This document shows positions 1 through 8,248 of a stretch of DNA of 52,485 nt, piece after piece. The stretch lies in contig NZ_JAFBFD010000018.1 of assembly GCF_016909125.1 (NCBI RefSeq), positions 1 through 52,485 on the forward strand, in the 5' to 3' direction. Numbering within the stretch: position 1 is the first letter of the stretch; each line of letters opens with the position of its first letter. Under the pieces are notes generated by a model. That model ran no database searches, was not told where the DNA came from, and saw only the letters and a program-made list of their open reading frames with translations. Source of the stretch: Enterococcus lemanii (GTDB taxonomy: Bacteria; Bacillota; Bacilli; Lactobacillales; Enterococcaceae). Position numbers and translations under genes: made by a program.

Positions 1-326
1 GAAGCTAGAAACCTTGATAGCAGTGCTTTTTTAAGTATTTCTTATTCTAGTGGCTTTTTCTGAAATTTTTATGCATTTGATATTGCAATTTAGCTCACGG
101 TTTCTCCATCACTGAAGCCATATTTTTTTTGAACTTAGTAAGCATCCAAAGCCATTCGTAAAAGTTGCCTAACATCCCTTTTTTATTTAGCATGTTTCTT
201 TTCTAGCTCTACCTAAGGAATACGATCTGCTTTTTTTAATTCAACGATTTTCAGGATTTATTTTAAGCCAAGAGGTTGATCAAAATCTGAAAAAATAAGT
301 GGCGTGTAAATTTGTGGTTTATACAT
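1..326 (-). pseudogene. Decayed transposase N-terminal remnant
   Basis: Reading the minus strand from an ATG at 326-324, with an intact Shine-Dalgarno GGAGGT at 331-336, gives a start MYKPQIYTPLIFSDFDQPLG and later LLRMALDAY, VQKKYGFSDGETV. These resemble the N-terminal region of IS1182/IS5-like transposases, where a conserved arginine-methionine-alanine-leucine segment is followed by a 'KYGFSDEE' type motif. At least six in-frame stop codons interrupt it, and it runs off the left edge. It is a dead remnant. An 8-bp inverted repeat (TTGACTTG at 340-347, CAAGTCAA at 358-365) lies just upstream of the start and could belong to the old element end. The family call is from memory of motifs and is moderately sure. 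Confidence 0.6.
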
Positions 327-419
327 TATAACCTCCATCTTGACTTGCTCCGCAATTCAAGTCAAATAGTAATAAAAACAGGTGCGGATTCCCATTTTTT
401 GTTGTTGATGCTCTATAAT

Positions 420-604
420 AAAAGTAAGAGTGACATACTACAAAACACGAAGAGGTTTTCTTTTTGACTGTAAACAGTATTATAACCAGTGTCAGTTTCA
501 TCTTTTCAAGCACAAATGAGTGGGTTTTTAAACCCGTACACTAATCATTGTTTAACACAGTTTCGTTAATGCCTGATGAAACAGTCCCTATCACTCTTAC
601 TTTT
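420..604 (+). ncRNA. Candidate IS110 bridge RNA (left-end structured RNA)
   Basis: A perfect 14-bp inverted repeat, AAAAGTAAGAGTGA at 420-433 and its complement at 591-604, closes a 157-nt region directly upstream of the transposase. Inside are further hairpins: ACTGT/ACAGT at 467-478 and GGGTTT/AAACCC at 522-535. The whole unit is 185 nt and starts one base after a TATAAT box at 414-419. Bridge RNAs of the IS110 group lie in this position and are of similar size (about 180 nt for IS621). The repeat and hairpins are seen directly. The RNA identity is inference, and no target or donor guide loops were assigned. Confidence 0.4.
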
Positions 605-624
605 ATAGAAATGGGGTGTCATTG

Positions 625-1908
625 ATGAAAGTTGTTTATCCAATTTGTTGTGGTATTGATGTGCACAAACGCTTTTTAATCGCGACCATCATTACCACTA
701 AAAAAGATTTACTTACACCAACTTATCAAAAGAAACGTTTTTCGACTTTTAATAACCAAATTCTGGCATTGAAAAAATGGTTAGTCAAACACAATTGTTT
801 TGATGTTTGTATGGAAAGTACAGGCAAGTATTGGATTCCAGTGTTTAATTTACTTGAGGACCAAATGAATGTTGTGGTCGCAAACCCTAAATGGGTTCGT
901 GCAGTAAAAGGAAACAAGGATGATGTGAAGGATTCCAAATGGATTGCCGAACTGTTCCGTATGGGATTAGTTAGAAATAGTTTTATCCCTGAAAAACCAA
1001 TTCGCGACTTACGCGAGTTTACTCGCTATCGTGTTCGCTTAGTTAGTCAACGTTCTAGCGAAAAAAATCGTCTACAGAATGTTTTCACTGTAGGGAATGT
1101 CGCTATGGATGCTGTTGTTTCTGATATGTTTGGTAAAAGTTCTAAGAAAGTGCGAGAATATCTGATTTCAACCGACCAATTTGATCCTGATTATTGTCTT
1201 TCCTTACTTCACGGTCGAATGAAACCGAAGGGGCAAGAACTCATTGAGTCGATTGAAGGATACTCATTCTCAGAATCACAGGTAATTCGTATTCGATTAA
1301 TTGAGGAGCATATCACTTATCTTAATCATACGATTGAGTTAATTGATAAAACCCTAGATCGAATGGTCGAAGCTTATGAACCAGCCATACGACTTCTTTG
1401 TACCATACCCGGTATAAAGCGAGCGTCTGCTATACAAATTATTTCAGAAATCGGAACGGATATGTCTCAATTTCAGACTGCTAAACAGTTAACTTGTTGG
1501 GCTGGATTAGCTCCAAGCAGTAATGAATCCGCTGGCAAGAAAAAATCTGTTCGAATTTCTCGTGCAGGTGTTTATTTAAAACCAACGCTTGTTCAATGCG
1601 CTCACGCTGCTGTAAAAGCAACAAAAGAGAGTCCTTATTATCGGATAAAATATCAAAAACTTTCAAAACGACGTGGTAAAAAGCGGAGTATCATTGCGAT
1701 TTCTCGGATGATGTTAACCGCAATTTACCACATGATTTCCACTGGTGAAGTGTGGAATCCAGTCGATATTGACCAAGTGGACATGTCAGAACACGTGATC
1801 AATAAAAGAAAAGAATTGGCTATTACAGCAGCCAAGAACTTATTAATAAAAGAAGGGCTTATTCCAAATGATTTTCAAACTGTATTGGGAATTGTCCAGA
1901 AAGAATAG
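625..1908 (+). CDS. IS110-family DEDD transposase
   Basis: This is the recombinase of an IS110 element, which moves DNA under guidance of an element-encoded bridge RNA. The N-terminal RuvC-like DEDD fold shows Asp12 (GIDVHKR), Glu64 (CMESTGKYW), Asp100 and Asp103 (KDDVKDSKW). The C-terminal Tnp domain has the helix-hairpin-helix-like TIPGIKRASA and then WAGLAPSSNESAGKKK, where Ser302 is the likely nucleophile. The 427-residue length is normal and no lesion is visible, so it may be active. An upstream GTG at 616 is in frame, but the ATG at 625 is preceded by GGGGTG at a good distance and is preferred. Codon use and base composition are not obviously different from its neighbours. Confidence 0.92.
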   Translation: MKVVYPICCGIDVHKRFLIATIITTKKDLLTPTYQKKRFSTFNNQILALKKWLVKHNCFDVCMESTGKYWIPVFNLLEDQMNVVVANPKWVRAVKGNKDDVKDSKWIAELFRMGLVRNSFIPEKPIRDLREFTRYRVRLVSQRSSEKNRLQNVFTVGNVAMDAVVSDMFGKSSKKVREYLISTDQFDPDYCLSLLHGRMKPKGQELIESIEGYSFSESQVIRIRLIEEHITYLNHTIELIDKTLDRMVEAYEPAIRLLCTIPGIKRASAIQIISEIGTDMSQFQTAKQLTCWAGLAPSSNESAGKKKSVRISRAGVYLKPTLVQCAHAAVKATKESPYYRIKYQKLSKRRGKKRSIIAISRMMLTAIYHMISTGEVWNPVDIDQVDMSEHVINKRKELAITAAKNLLIKEGLIPNDFQTVLGIVQKE

Positions 1909-2096
1909 TTGAGAGCCCCCAAGAATTTTGGGTTTATTTGGTGTGCCCTTTTTTCAAAAATGATCAGTAGCAGTGTTTTCACACTAATCCTTCAATATTG
2001 ACAAAAGTGCGAGATTTTCCGTATGCTACCGTTAAAAGTCTTGCACTTGTTCTATAAAATATTGAGCTCCAATACCATTGTTTCAATGTTTTTTAT

Positions 2097-3188
2097 TTAA
2101 TCGGTAGACTTTAAATAATCGAAAATTTCTTCTTTAAAATGAATCGCTGTACCATTTTCCTTAATTTCAATCTTTGCGCCATAAGGCAAAATCGTGCGTG
2201 GATAGGCATGGCCAAAATTAATATTACTAACAATCGGAAGAGCTGGGTTGGCAATTACTTCTACCAAAATTTGGTCGTACTCTTTAGCAAAAACTTCATC
2301 TTGTGGTTTTCCAAATAAAACACCATTTGCTCGTTTGAAAATACCGCTTTCTTTTAATTTTCGCAGCATTTTTTTAAATGCACTTGGATGTGGCTTTTCT
2401 TCGGAAGTTTCTAAAAAAATTACTTTTCCTTGCCACTGAGTATCAGGCGGAAACAGCTGATATTTTTCGGCGATGACTTTTTCTTCGGGAAAACGGGCAC
2501 TAATTAATAAATCAACCAAACTTTCAAGACAACCACCCAGTAATTCCCCTTCAATCGCGCCTTCTCCTTGCAACCATTGAAAGCCGTTATGTTCTTCATG
2601 GGCAATCCGTTTTTCCCCAATTGCGGCAATCGAAAAATCTTGACGCTCTTCATACCAACATGCACTCGCTCTAATGGCTTGTTCGGGTTCTATTCCTAAG
2701 AACCGTTGAAAATTCTTCTTTGTATAAGGCAACATCTCAGGACCAATATCCGCTAAATCAGTTAGAAAGGTTGGGCCATAGTAGGTCATTAATCCTAGCT
2801 GATAAAATAATAAATGGTTCACGGTCGTATCAGAGAAACCACTAAATATTTTTGGTGAATTTTTGACTGCTGCTATAAATTCTGGGTCTTCAAGCAGATA
2901 GGGAATCGTGAGAAAAGCGTCTTCTCCTCCAACCGCGCACAAGATCCCTTTAATTGTCGGATCTAAAAAAGCAGCTTTTAAATCCGTGGCTCTTTTTTCT
3001 GGATGGTTTTTCACGAAAGCCATTCCCTTTAGACTATGCGGCATAAAAACAGGAATTAATCCCATTTCTTTTAAACGTTTTGCCCCTATTTCAACGTTAT
3101 GTTGGCAAAAAGCTTCACCTAATAACCCACTTGATAAACTGACAATGGCTATTTTATCCCCTTTTTGCCAAACTTTCGGCTTTATCAT
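2097..3188 (-). CDS. S66 family LD-carboxypeptidase / MccF-like peptidase
   Basis: Serine peptidases of family S66 either trim the terminal D-alanine from murein tetrapeptides during wall recycling (LdcA) or inactivate microcin C-type peptide-nucleotides (MccF). The 363-residue protein has the nucleophile Ser119 in the elbow GFSDTT, a glutamate in GGCLESLVDLL and a histidine in NINFGHAYPR, together making the family's Ser-Glu-His triad. The oxyanion-region motif AVGGEDAF looks more like the MccF branch than classical LdcA. There is no signal peptide, so it is cytoplasmic. It stands alone on the minus strand, separated from the upstream fuc remnant by a strong terminator. It has its own upstream region of about 60 bp. 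Which of the two roles it has cannot be decided here. Confidence 0.85.
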   Translation of the reverse strand: MIKPKVWQKGDKIAIVSLSSGLLGEAFCQHNVEIGAKRLKEMGLIPVFMPHSLKGMAFVKNHPEKRATDLKAAFLDPTIKGILCAVGGEDAFLTIPYLLEDPEFIAAVKNSPKIFSGFSDTTVNHLLFYQLGLMTYYGPTFLTDLADIGPEMLPYTKKNFQRFLGIEPEQAIRASACWYEERQDFSIAAIGEKRIAHEEHNGFQWLQGEGAIEGELLGGCLESLVDLLISARFPEEKVIAEKYQLFPPDTQWQGKVIFLETSEEKPHPSAFKKMLRKLKESGIFKRANGVLFGKPQDEVFAKEYDQILVEVIANPALPIVSNINFGHAYPRTILPYGAKIEIKENGTAIHFKEEIFDYLKSTD

Positions 3189-3251
3189 TGTTTCACCTGC
3201 TTTTGTTTTTTATTTTTTATAGTACCACACTTTTTCCCTTTATAAAAAAAT

Positions 3252-3293
3252 ACCAATCAAACCCTCCCGTTTACACCGGAGGGTTTGATTGGT
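3252..3293 (-). terminator. Rho-independent terminator of the fuc locus
   Basis: A perfect stem pairs CCAATCAAACCCTCC (3253-3267) with its complement at 3278-3292 around a 10-nt loop. On the minus strand it is followed by a run of T (the A-rich stretch 3244-3251 on the plus strand). It lies right after the fucI stop codon and overlaps it slightly. Confidence 0.85.
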
Positions 3294-5078
3294 TACTGAT
3301 AGCGTGGGCCAAAATGTTCACACGCTTTAAAATCGGCGCCTTCTAAATCTTTGGTGCCAAAGCCACTAAATGCATGTGGTCGGAAAACTCTTTCACGTGG
3401 CACGTTATGTAGCGCAACTGGAATGCGCAACATGCTAGCTAACGTAATGATATCTGAACCGACGTGGCCATGAACCGTGGCACAGTGGTTTGAGCCCCAA
3501 GCATTCATGACTTCATAAACCGATTCAAAACCGGCTTCGCCTAAGTTTGGCGCAAACCAAGTTGTTGGCCAAGTTTTATCCGTTCTTTCATCTAACACTT
3601 GATGGATGTCGTCTTCTAAGACACACGTGTATCCTTCGGCGATTTGAAGCGTTGGTCCAACCCCTTCAACCATGTTCAAACGAATAACCGTTACCGGCAT
3701 TTCGGCCGCTGTTTTGAAGTGTGAAGAATAACCGCCACCACGGAAATATTCATAGTTTGCACGACACCAGTCCGTTGCTTCTAAACAAGCTTTTATATCT
3801 GCTTCGGTCATGTTCCAAAACTCTTTCATTGTCCCTTGACCCTGTTCGTCTTTGGCTGCCGCACTGCCATCAAGAGCCGATGCTCCTGAGTTGATTAAAT
3901 GTAACACTCCGTTAGCCGCACGCCCGGTTAACGGCTTACCAGTCACTTTTTCAACGGCTGCCGGGCTCCAATAAGTACGAACATCAGAGAAAATCGGCGC
4001 TTTATTCGTAATTAGCGTTCCAAAAAGCATCGAAACGGCATTTAGCGTATCATTTTCGGTCGCAAATGCAGTCACTGGGCGCGCACCATTCCAGTCAAAG
4101 GTCGAAGCCATAATTGCTTCAGTAAAATCACCATTTAGTAACCAGTCGGTCCATTGTCGTTGGCCTTGGAACCCACCGGCAATGGCATCGCGACCACGGG
4201 CTTCTTCTTCCCACCCAAGTTCTGCTAAGCGTTCATTGCCAAATAAAATATCGCGAATGATGATGGCTTGTTTCGCAATAAATTGCCAATCTTGATCGGC
4301 TGGAATCACTTTTAACTTGATAATTACCTAAGGAAACGTTTTGCCTTCGTTAATATCAATGCCTTCTTGGCAATTGGCTTGAATCCAAGCAAGGGCTTTT
4401 TCATATTCTTTTGGATCATAAATTTCTAATGTAATGCGACGTAAAATTTCGGTCATATCAACAAACTCAACCGGCATGCCTAAGTATTTGCCAAAGAAAT
4501 GATCGTCGACTTGTGAACCGGCAATCCCCATACAAGAGGCCCCAATGTTCACATACGATTTTCCTTTCATTTGTCCGACTGCCAGGGCACCTCGGGCAAA
4601 GCTCAAGATTTTTTCAGCCACATCCGCTGGAATGGAATGATCATCTAAATCTTGCACGTCATGGCCATAAATTTTAAATGCAGGCATGCCTTTTTGGGCA
4701 TAATCAGCCATCGCAGCCGCCAAATAAACAGCACCTGGGCGTTCCGTCCCGTTAAAGCCCAAAATTGATTTAATGGTTTCTGGCTCTAAGTCCATCGTTT
4801 CAGTCCCATAACACCAACTTGGCGTGACCGATAACGTACCGATAATATTTTCACGACTAAATTGTTCGCGAACAATGCCCGCATCGCCTCGACCACCAAT
4901 TGTTCGTTCGGCTAAGACACATTGTACGGGTGTTCCGTCGGCATAACGTAAAGTACCTTCGATTAATTCTTTAGCGGCTTTGGCCATCGCCATTGTTTTT
5001 TTCTTCTAGTGATTCGCGTACGCCACCTTGGCGCCCGTCGATTGTCGGACAAATTCCGATTTTTGGATAATTACGCAT
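3293..5078 (-). pseudogene. fucI: L-fucose isomerase, inactivated (frameshift plus nonsense)
   Basis: FucI converts L-fucose to L-fuculose. The fragments align end to end with the roughly 590-residue family: [71 protein letters not shown], then VRTYWSPAAVEKVTGK, YFRGGGYSSHF, HGHVGSDIITLASMLRIPV. The start is an ATG at 5078-5076 behind GGAG. Two lesions break it. A seven-T run at 4996-5002 (expected six) shifts the frame after residue 27 or so. A TAG at 4330-4328 replaces a codon that is probably glutamate in relatives, with the frame continuing unchanged after it. The rest is well conserved, so decay looks recent. It was the last gene of fucA-fucK-fucI. Confidence 0.88.
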
Positions 5079-5084
5079 CGTTTA

Positions 5085-5788
5085 TTACTCCTTTGTTTCT
5101 TGATTTATTTTTAATATTTTTTGGTAGTTTGAAAATTGTCGTTCCCACTGGGCGTTTTCTTCTGTTGGATAATAATAGTCCAGGTCGGCAATGGTTTTAA
5201 CCCATTCACGGATTTCTGTCACGTCTTTAAAAATACCTTGGGCTTGTAATTGAACGGCGATATTCCCAATCGCATTGGCTTCAACTGGTCCCACACAAAC
5301 CCGTAAGTTCGTTGCGTCTGCGACCATTTGGCATAAAATCGTTGCTTAGGCTCCACCGCCTAAAATATTGATCGTATCAAATTCTTCTTGCAAAGCATCA
5401 ATGATTTCTAAAAACGTGTATTTATACTTCATGGCTAAACTTTCATAAACACAGCGAATGATTTCTCCATCCGTTTTTGGCAGCACTTGGTTTGTTTGGC
5501 TCGCAAATTTTTGAATTCGTGCAACCATTTGACCTGGTGCGACAAATCGTTCATCATCTGTATCAATTCCTATACTTGAAATCGGATAACGTTTGGTCGC
5601 TTGGGTAATCCCTTCAATAATTTGTTCAAAAAGATACGCGACATCCCAAGCATATTCCCCAGCTACTTCTTTTGGATAATTGGGGAAGCGATGGACTTCT
5701 TCCACGACGAGCTTGCCGGCATCATAATGACCGACCATCGTGCGACCAGAAGAAGCACCAAAATCAAAAGCTAAAACATGTTTTTCAA
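5085..5788 (-). pseudogene. fucK: L-fuculokinase, inactivated (large deletion, nonsense, start frameshift)
   Basis: FucK phosphorylates L-fuculose and belongs to the FGGY kinases (about 480-500 residues). Only about 235 codons remain. The N-terminus HVLAFDFGASSGRTMVGHYD carries the phosphate-binding loop. After SSIGIDT the sequence jumps at about 5558/5559 to DDERFVAPGQMVARIQ, which belongs near the C-terminal third, so roughly half the protein is missing. Next is INILGGGA, a TAA at 5348-5346 where relatives usually have glutamine, then ATILCQMVADATNLRV and VGPVEANAIGNIAVQ in the same frame. At the start, TTG (5788-5786) is followed by five A where six would keep the frame. Three independent lesions make it certainly dead. 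A rhamnulokinase-like origin is possible, but the neighbours indicate fucK. Confidence 0.85.
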
Positions 5789-5809
5789 ATCGTTTCCCTT
5801 TCTTTCTGT

Positions 5810-6496
5810 TTAGCTATATTTTTTGTAACCAGGGTGTTTGCCGGTTACGCCATAGTTTTTACGCATTTCAAACAATGTTTCTAATTTTTCACGCGGAATT
5901 TCTGCTTCTGGTTGACCACCAAGTAACTTGCGGGCATAAAAAGTAGTCTTTGCAACTAATTCCAGTGTTTCCATACGATAATAAGCGGAAATAATATCAG
6001 AACCTACTGCTAAAGCACCATGGTTTTCTAATAGTAAAACATCATGCTCAGACAAGTAAGGCGCAATAGCCTCCGGAACTTCTGCCGTTGACGGTGTACC
6101 AAATGGGGTAATTGGTACTGAGCCAATTACAATCGCATTTTCAATTAAAGAATAACTGTCTAATGGGATATGTGCTAAAGTAAAACCCGTTGCAACTGGT
6201 GGATGCGCATGCACAACCGCACCAACGTCTAGGCGTTCTTGGTAAACACGCAAATGCATTTTAATTTCACTTGAAGGTCGGTAATCCCCTTGAGCTTCGA
6301 TAATTTCTGCTTTATGATTAATTTTAATTAATTTTTCCGGAGTGATAAAACTTTTACTGACGCCCGTTGATGTACATAAAAAAGTATCCTCATCTAATTT
6401 TACGGATACGTTGCCATCATTGGCCGCTACCCATCCTAATTACCACATTTTATTACAGACATCACAAATTTGCTCACGAATTAATTGTTCATTCAT
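5810..6496 (-). pseudogene. fucA: L-fuculose-phosphate aldolase, interrupted by in-frame TAA
   Basis: This class II aldolase splits L-fuculose 1-phosphate into dihydroxyacetone phosphate and L-lactaldehyde. The zinc-site HAHPP, GTPSTAEVPEAI and LLENHGALAVG are all present, and the intact frame would give about 228 residues, normal for the family. Translation from ATG 6496-6494 (Shine-Dalgarno TCCTCC complement at 6503-6508) reads MNEQLIREQICDVCNKMW and then stops at TAA 6442-6440. The frame resumes at once with LGWVAANDGNVSVKL and stays open to the end. The TAA most simply comes from CAA (Gln). Restart at the downstream Met near 6259 would lose the first 80 or so residues including the substrate loop, so activity is unlikely. 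Confidence 0.88.
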
Positions 6497-6530
6497 TTTA
6501 AATCCTCCAAGTCATTTCTTTTTACCTCTT

Positions 6531-6549
6531 TATTATACAAACGTTTTCA
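6531..6549 (-). promoter_or_regulatory. fuc promoter -10 box overlapping a cre-like site
   Basis: On the minus strand TGAAAACGTTTGTA (6549-6536) matches the CcpA catabolite-repression consensus TGWAANCGNTNWCA at 12 of 14 positions. It runs into TATAAT (complement of 6532-6537), a perfect -10 box about 25 bp before the fucA Shine-Dalgarno. A repressor bound here would block the promoter. No convincing -35 is seen. Confidence 0.5.
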
Positions 6550-6666
6550 TTGAATAAAAAGAGTGGACGCTGACTTAGAAACTCTATCAAAATTGTACTT
6601 CTTTATCATTCAAAACTGTTCACTTTCGTTCATTTATTGCTACAATAAAGGCAAAGGAGCGATGAA

Positions 6667-7408
6667 ATGGATATTCGTGAAAAAGAAATTTATTCGGAGT
6701 GCGAAACTGAGCGAACTACTTCACTGTAGTACTTCGTCTATTCGTCGTGCACTCATTCGACTAGAAAACAAAAACTTAATTGTACGGATGCATGGCGGTG
6801 TCAGTCTCGTACAAGATTCAAATGTGGAATTTGCTTATACTTATCGAGAAGAAACCAACATTACAAAAAAGAGAGAAATCGTCCAAATTGCTCAGGAGTT
6901 TATTGGAACGGGGATGTGTTTATTTTTAGATTCCAGTAGTACGGTACAGCAACTCATCCCTTTTCTTATTAAAATTCCTAATTTAGTGATTATTACAAAT
7001 AGTTTAAAAACGGCGAGTTTACTTAGCGAATCAAACAATGAATCACTCAAAGTGTTCATCGTTGGCGGGGAAATTAAAATGAACACCAATTCCGTGATTC
7101 CTTCAAACCAAGACCCGATTTTTGATTCTTTCCGTTATGATCTAGCCTTTTTTTCTTGCCGTGGGATTGATGAAGAAGGGATCTATGAAGCCAACTTTAG
7201 CCAATCCAACCTCAAAAAAGAAATGATGCATCGAGCGAAACAAAAAATTTTACTCGTCGATGACTCTAAATTTGGCTCTACTCATTTTTTTAAAATTGGT
7301 AACTATAGCGACTATGATGCGTTTATTACCAATCAAGAACCTGACGCTATTTATGCAACATTAATTGAACAAAGCGGATCAGAGTTGTTGTTTCCCACTA
7401 GAGATTAA
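6667..7408 (+). pseudogene. DeoR-family fuc regulator with disrupted N-terminus
   Basis: DeoR/GlpR regulators carry an N-terminal winged helix and a C-terminal sugar-phosphate sensor. Present here are AKLSELLHCSTSSIRRALIR (recognition helix region), then NKNLIVRMHGGV, and the sensor with LDSSSTVQQL, VIITNSLK, VFIVGGEI, LAFFSCRGID and KILLVDDSKFG. The first helix is missing. The only ATG at a proper distance from the Shine-Dalgarno AAAGGAG (6653-6659) is at 6667. It reads MDIREKEIYS, like a DeoR start, but in a different frame from the rest. The in-frame ATG at 6662 is only two bases from the Shine-Dalgarno and gives an abnormal N-terminus. I infer a small deletion with frameshift within the first 20 codons. 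It is divergent from fucAKI and was surely their regulator. Confidence 0.7.
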
Positions 7409-7410
7409 AA

Positions 7411-7444
7411 AAACAAGATCAGCCTTATGGGGTCGGTCTTGTTT
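7411..7444. terminator. Bidirectional terminator between fuc regulator and gntR
   Basis: Arms AAACAAGA (7411-7418) and TCTTGTTT (7437-7444) close a GC-containing inner stem between two convergent genes. It overlaps the gntR stop codon and starts just after the regulator's stop. Confidence 0.7.
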
Positions 7445-8168
7445 AGTTACGAATTAACGTATTTTTAAAGGTATATTTGTCTGCTCGATAATAAGATTGG
7501 TCGTATAAAATAGGCGCAGCATCTTTTGTATAAGTAATGGAGTGCACTTGTAAAAGTGGGTTTCCAACTGGAACTTCGAGTAATTTGGCGAGTTCTTTCG
7601 TCACTAAAATTGCTTCGACTTCCTGATGCGAATAAGCAATTTCAACTTTTTCTTCGAGCAATTTAAACAAAGATCCTTCAAAATCTTTTTCGGTGTACGC
7701 CTCAACATACTCTTTCGTTAAATAAATTTTTTCAACCGTCATTGGAACTTCATCATATAAGCGTCTTCGGACCAATTCATAGATTTCTGCTTCTTCAGTT
7801 AAGTGAAGTGCTTCTAGAATAACTTTTGGTCTTTCTTTTAGCAGATTAAAAGAAATCACTTGTGTTTTACTTACCTTCCCGTACTCTTTAGCAGCTTCCG
7901 TAAATCCTTGGAGTCCCGAACGGCCACTTTGAATTTTTTGTTGCGACATCACATAGCTACCTTTGCCTTTTAATTTGTATAAGACATTTTTTTGCACTAA
8001 ATCATCAATGGCTTTGCGTATTGTTAGGCGGCTAACTTCAAATTCTTTGGCTAAATCATATTCTGAAGGTAATTTTTGTGAGCTAACATACTGCCCTTTT
8101 TGGATACGCGTTTGGATTTCTTGGGCGACTGCTTCAAATTTTACTTTTGTTGAATATTTTCCGCTCAT
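7443..8168 (-). CDS. GntR/HutC-family regulator (UTRA domain)
   Basis: The 241-residue protein has an N-terminal winged helix (about residues 10-75: KLPSEYDLAKEFEVSRLTIR, then KAIDDLVQKNVLYKLKGKGS) and a C-terminal UTRA ligand domain (about 90-235: LVRRRLYDEVPMTVEKIYL, ILYDQSYYRADKYTF). HutC-subfamily repressors bind small sugar or amino-acid ligands. It is the last gene of the minus-strand series YitT - pepV - glycosylasparaginase - fucosidase - ROK kinase. A gap of about 80 bp separates it from the kinase, so it may also have its own promoter. By position and type it corresponds to AlfR2 of the L. casei alf-2 cluster, where the inducer is fucosyl-GlcNAc-asparagine. That ligand is inferred, not shown. 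Confidence 0.88.
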   Translation of the reverse strand: MSGKYSTKVKFEAVAQEIQTRIQKGQYVSSQKLPSEYDLAKEFEVSRLTIRKAIDDLVQKNVLYKLKGKGSYVMSQQKIQSGRSGLQGFTEAAKEYGKVSKTQVISFNLLKERPKVILEALHLTEEAEIYELVRRRLYDEVPMTVEKIYLTKEYVEAYTEKDFEGSLFKLLEEKVEIAYSHQEVEAILVTKELAKLLEVPVGNPLLQVHSITYTKDAAPILYDQSYYRADKYTFKNTLIRN

Positions 8169-8248
8169 TTTTTCACCTCATTTTACCTAGTATACCATTC
8201 AAAAAAATAGACTTGAACAAGATTTTTTGCACACAGTCTGTCTTTTCT

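Larger units (their letters stand above)
400..2035 (+). mobile_element. IS110-family insertion sequence (ends approximate)
   Basis: A DEDD transposase gene is flanked by a long non-coding left end of about 200 bp and a shorter right end of about 130 bp. That asymmetry is typical of the IS110 group, whose left end encodes the bridge RNA. IS110 elements lack terminal inverted repeats and make no useful target duplication, so the exact ends cannot be read from one copy. A perfect TATAAT lies at 414-419 in the left end and a TTGACA at 1998-2003 in the right end. In this family such elements form a promoter when the ends join in a circle. A weak hairpin (CCCAA 1918-1922 with TTGGG 1928-1932) follows the transposase stop. 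The element sits between the decayed transposase and the S66 peptidase gene. Confidence 0.7.

Noticed and set aside
319-513. Small minus-strand frame of 64 codons
   Set aside because: It overlaps the ribosome site of the decayed transposase and the IS110 left end, has no ribosome site of its own and no recognisable motif.
408-2027. ATGCT shared near both ends (408-412 and 2023-2027) as the IS110 core and boundaries
   Set aside because: A five-base match is expected by chance, and the resulting circle would put TTGACA and TATAAT about 25 bp apart, too far for a promoter.
4328-6442. In-frame TAA and TAG codons as evidence for stop-codon recoding or pyrrolysine/selenocysteine use
   Set aside because: All three stop codons occur as lesions, intact genes use them as normal ends, and the same genes also carry frameshifts and a deletion. 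Decay explains everything.
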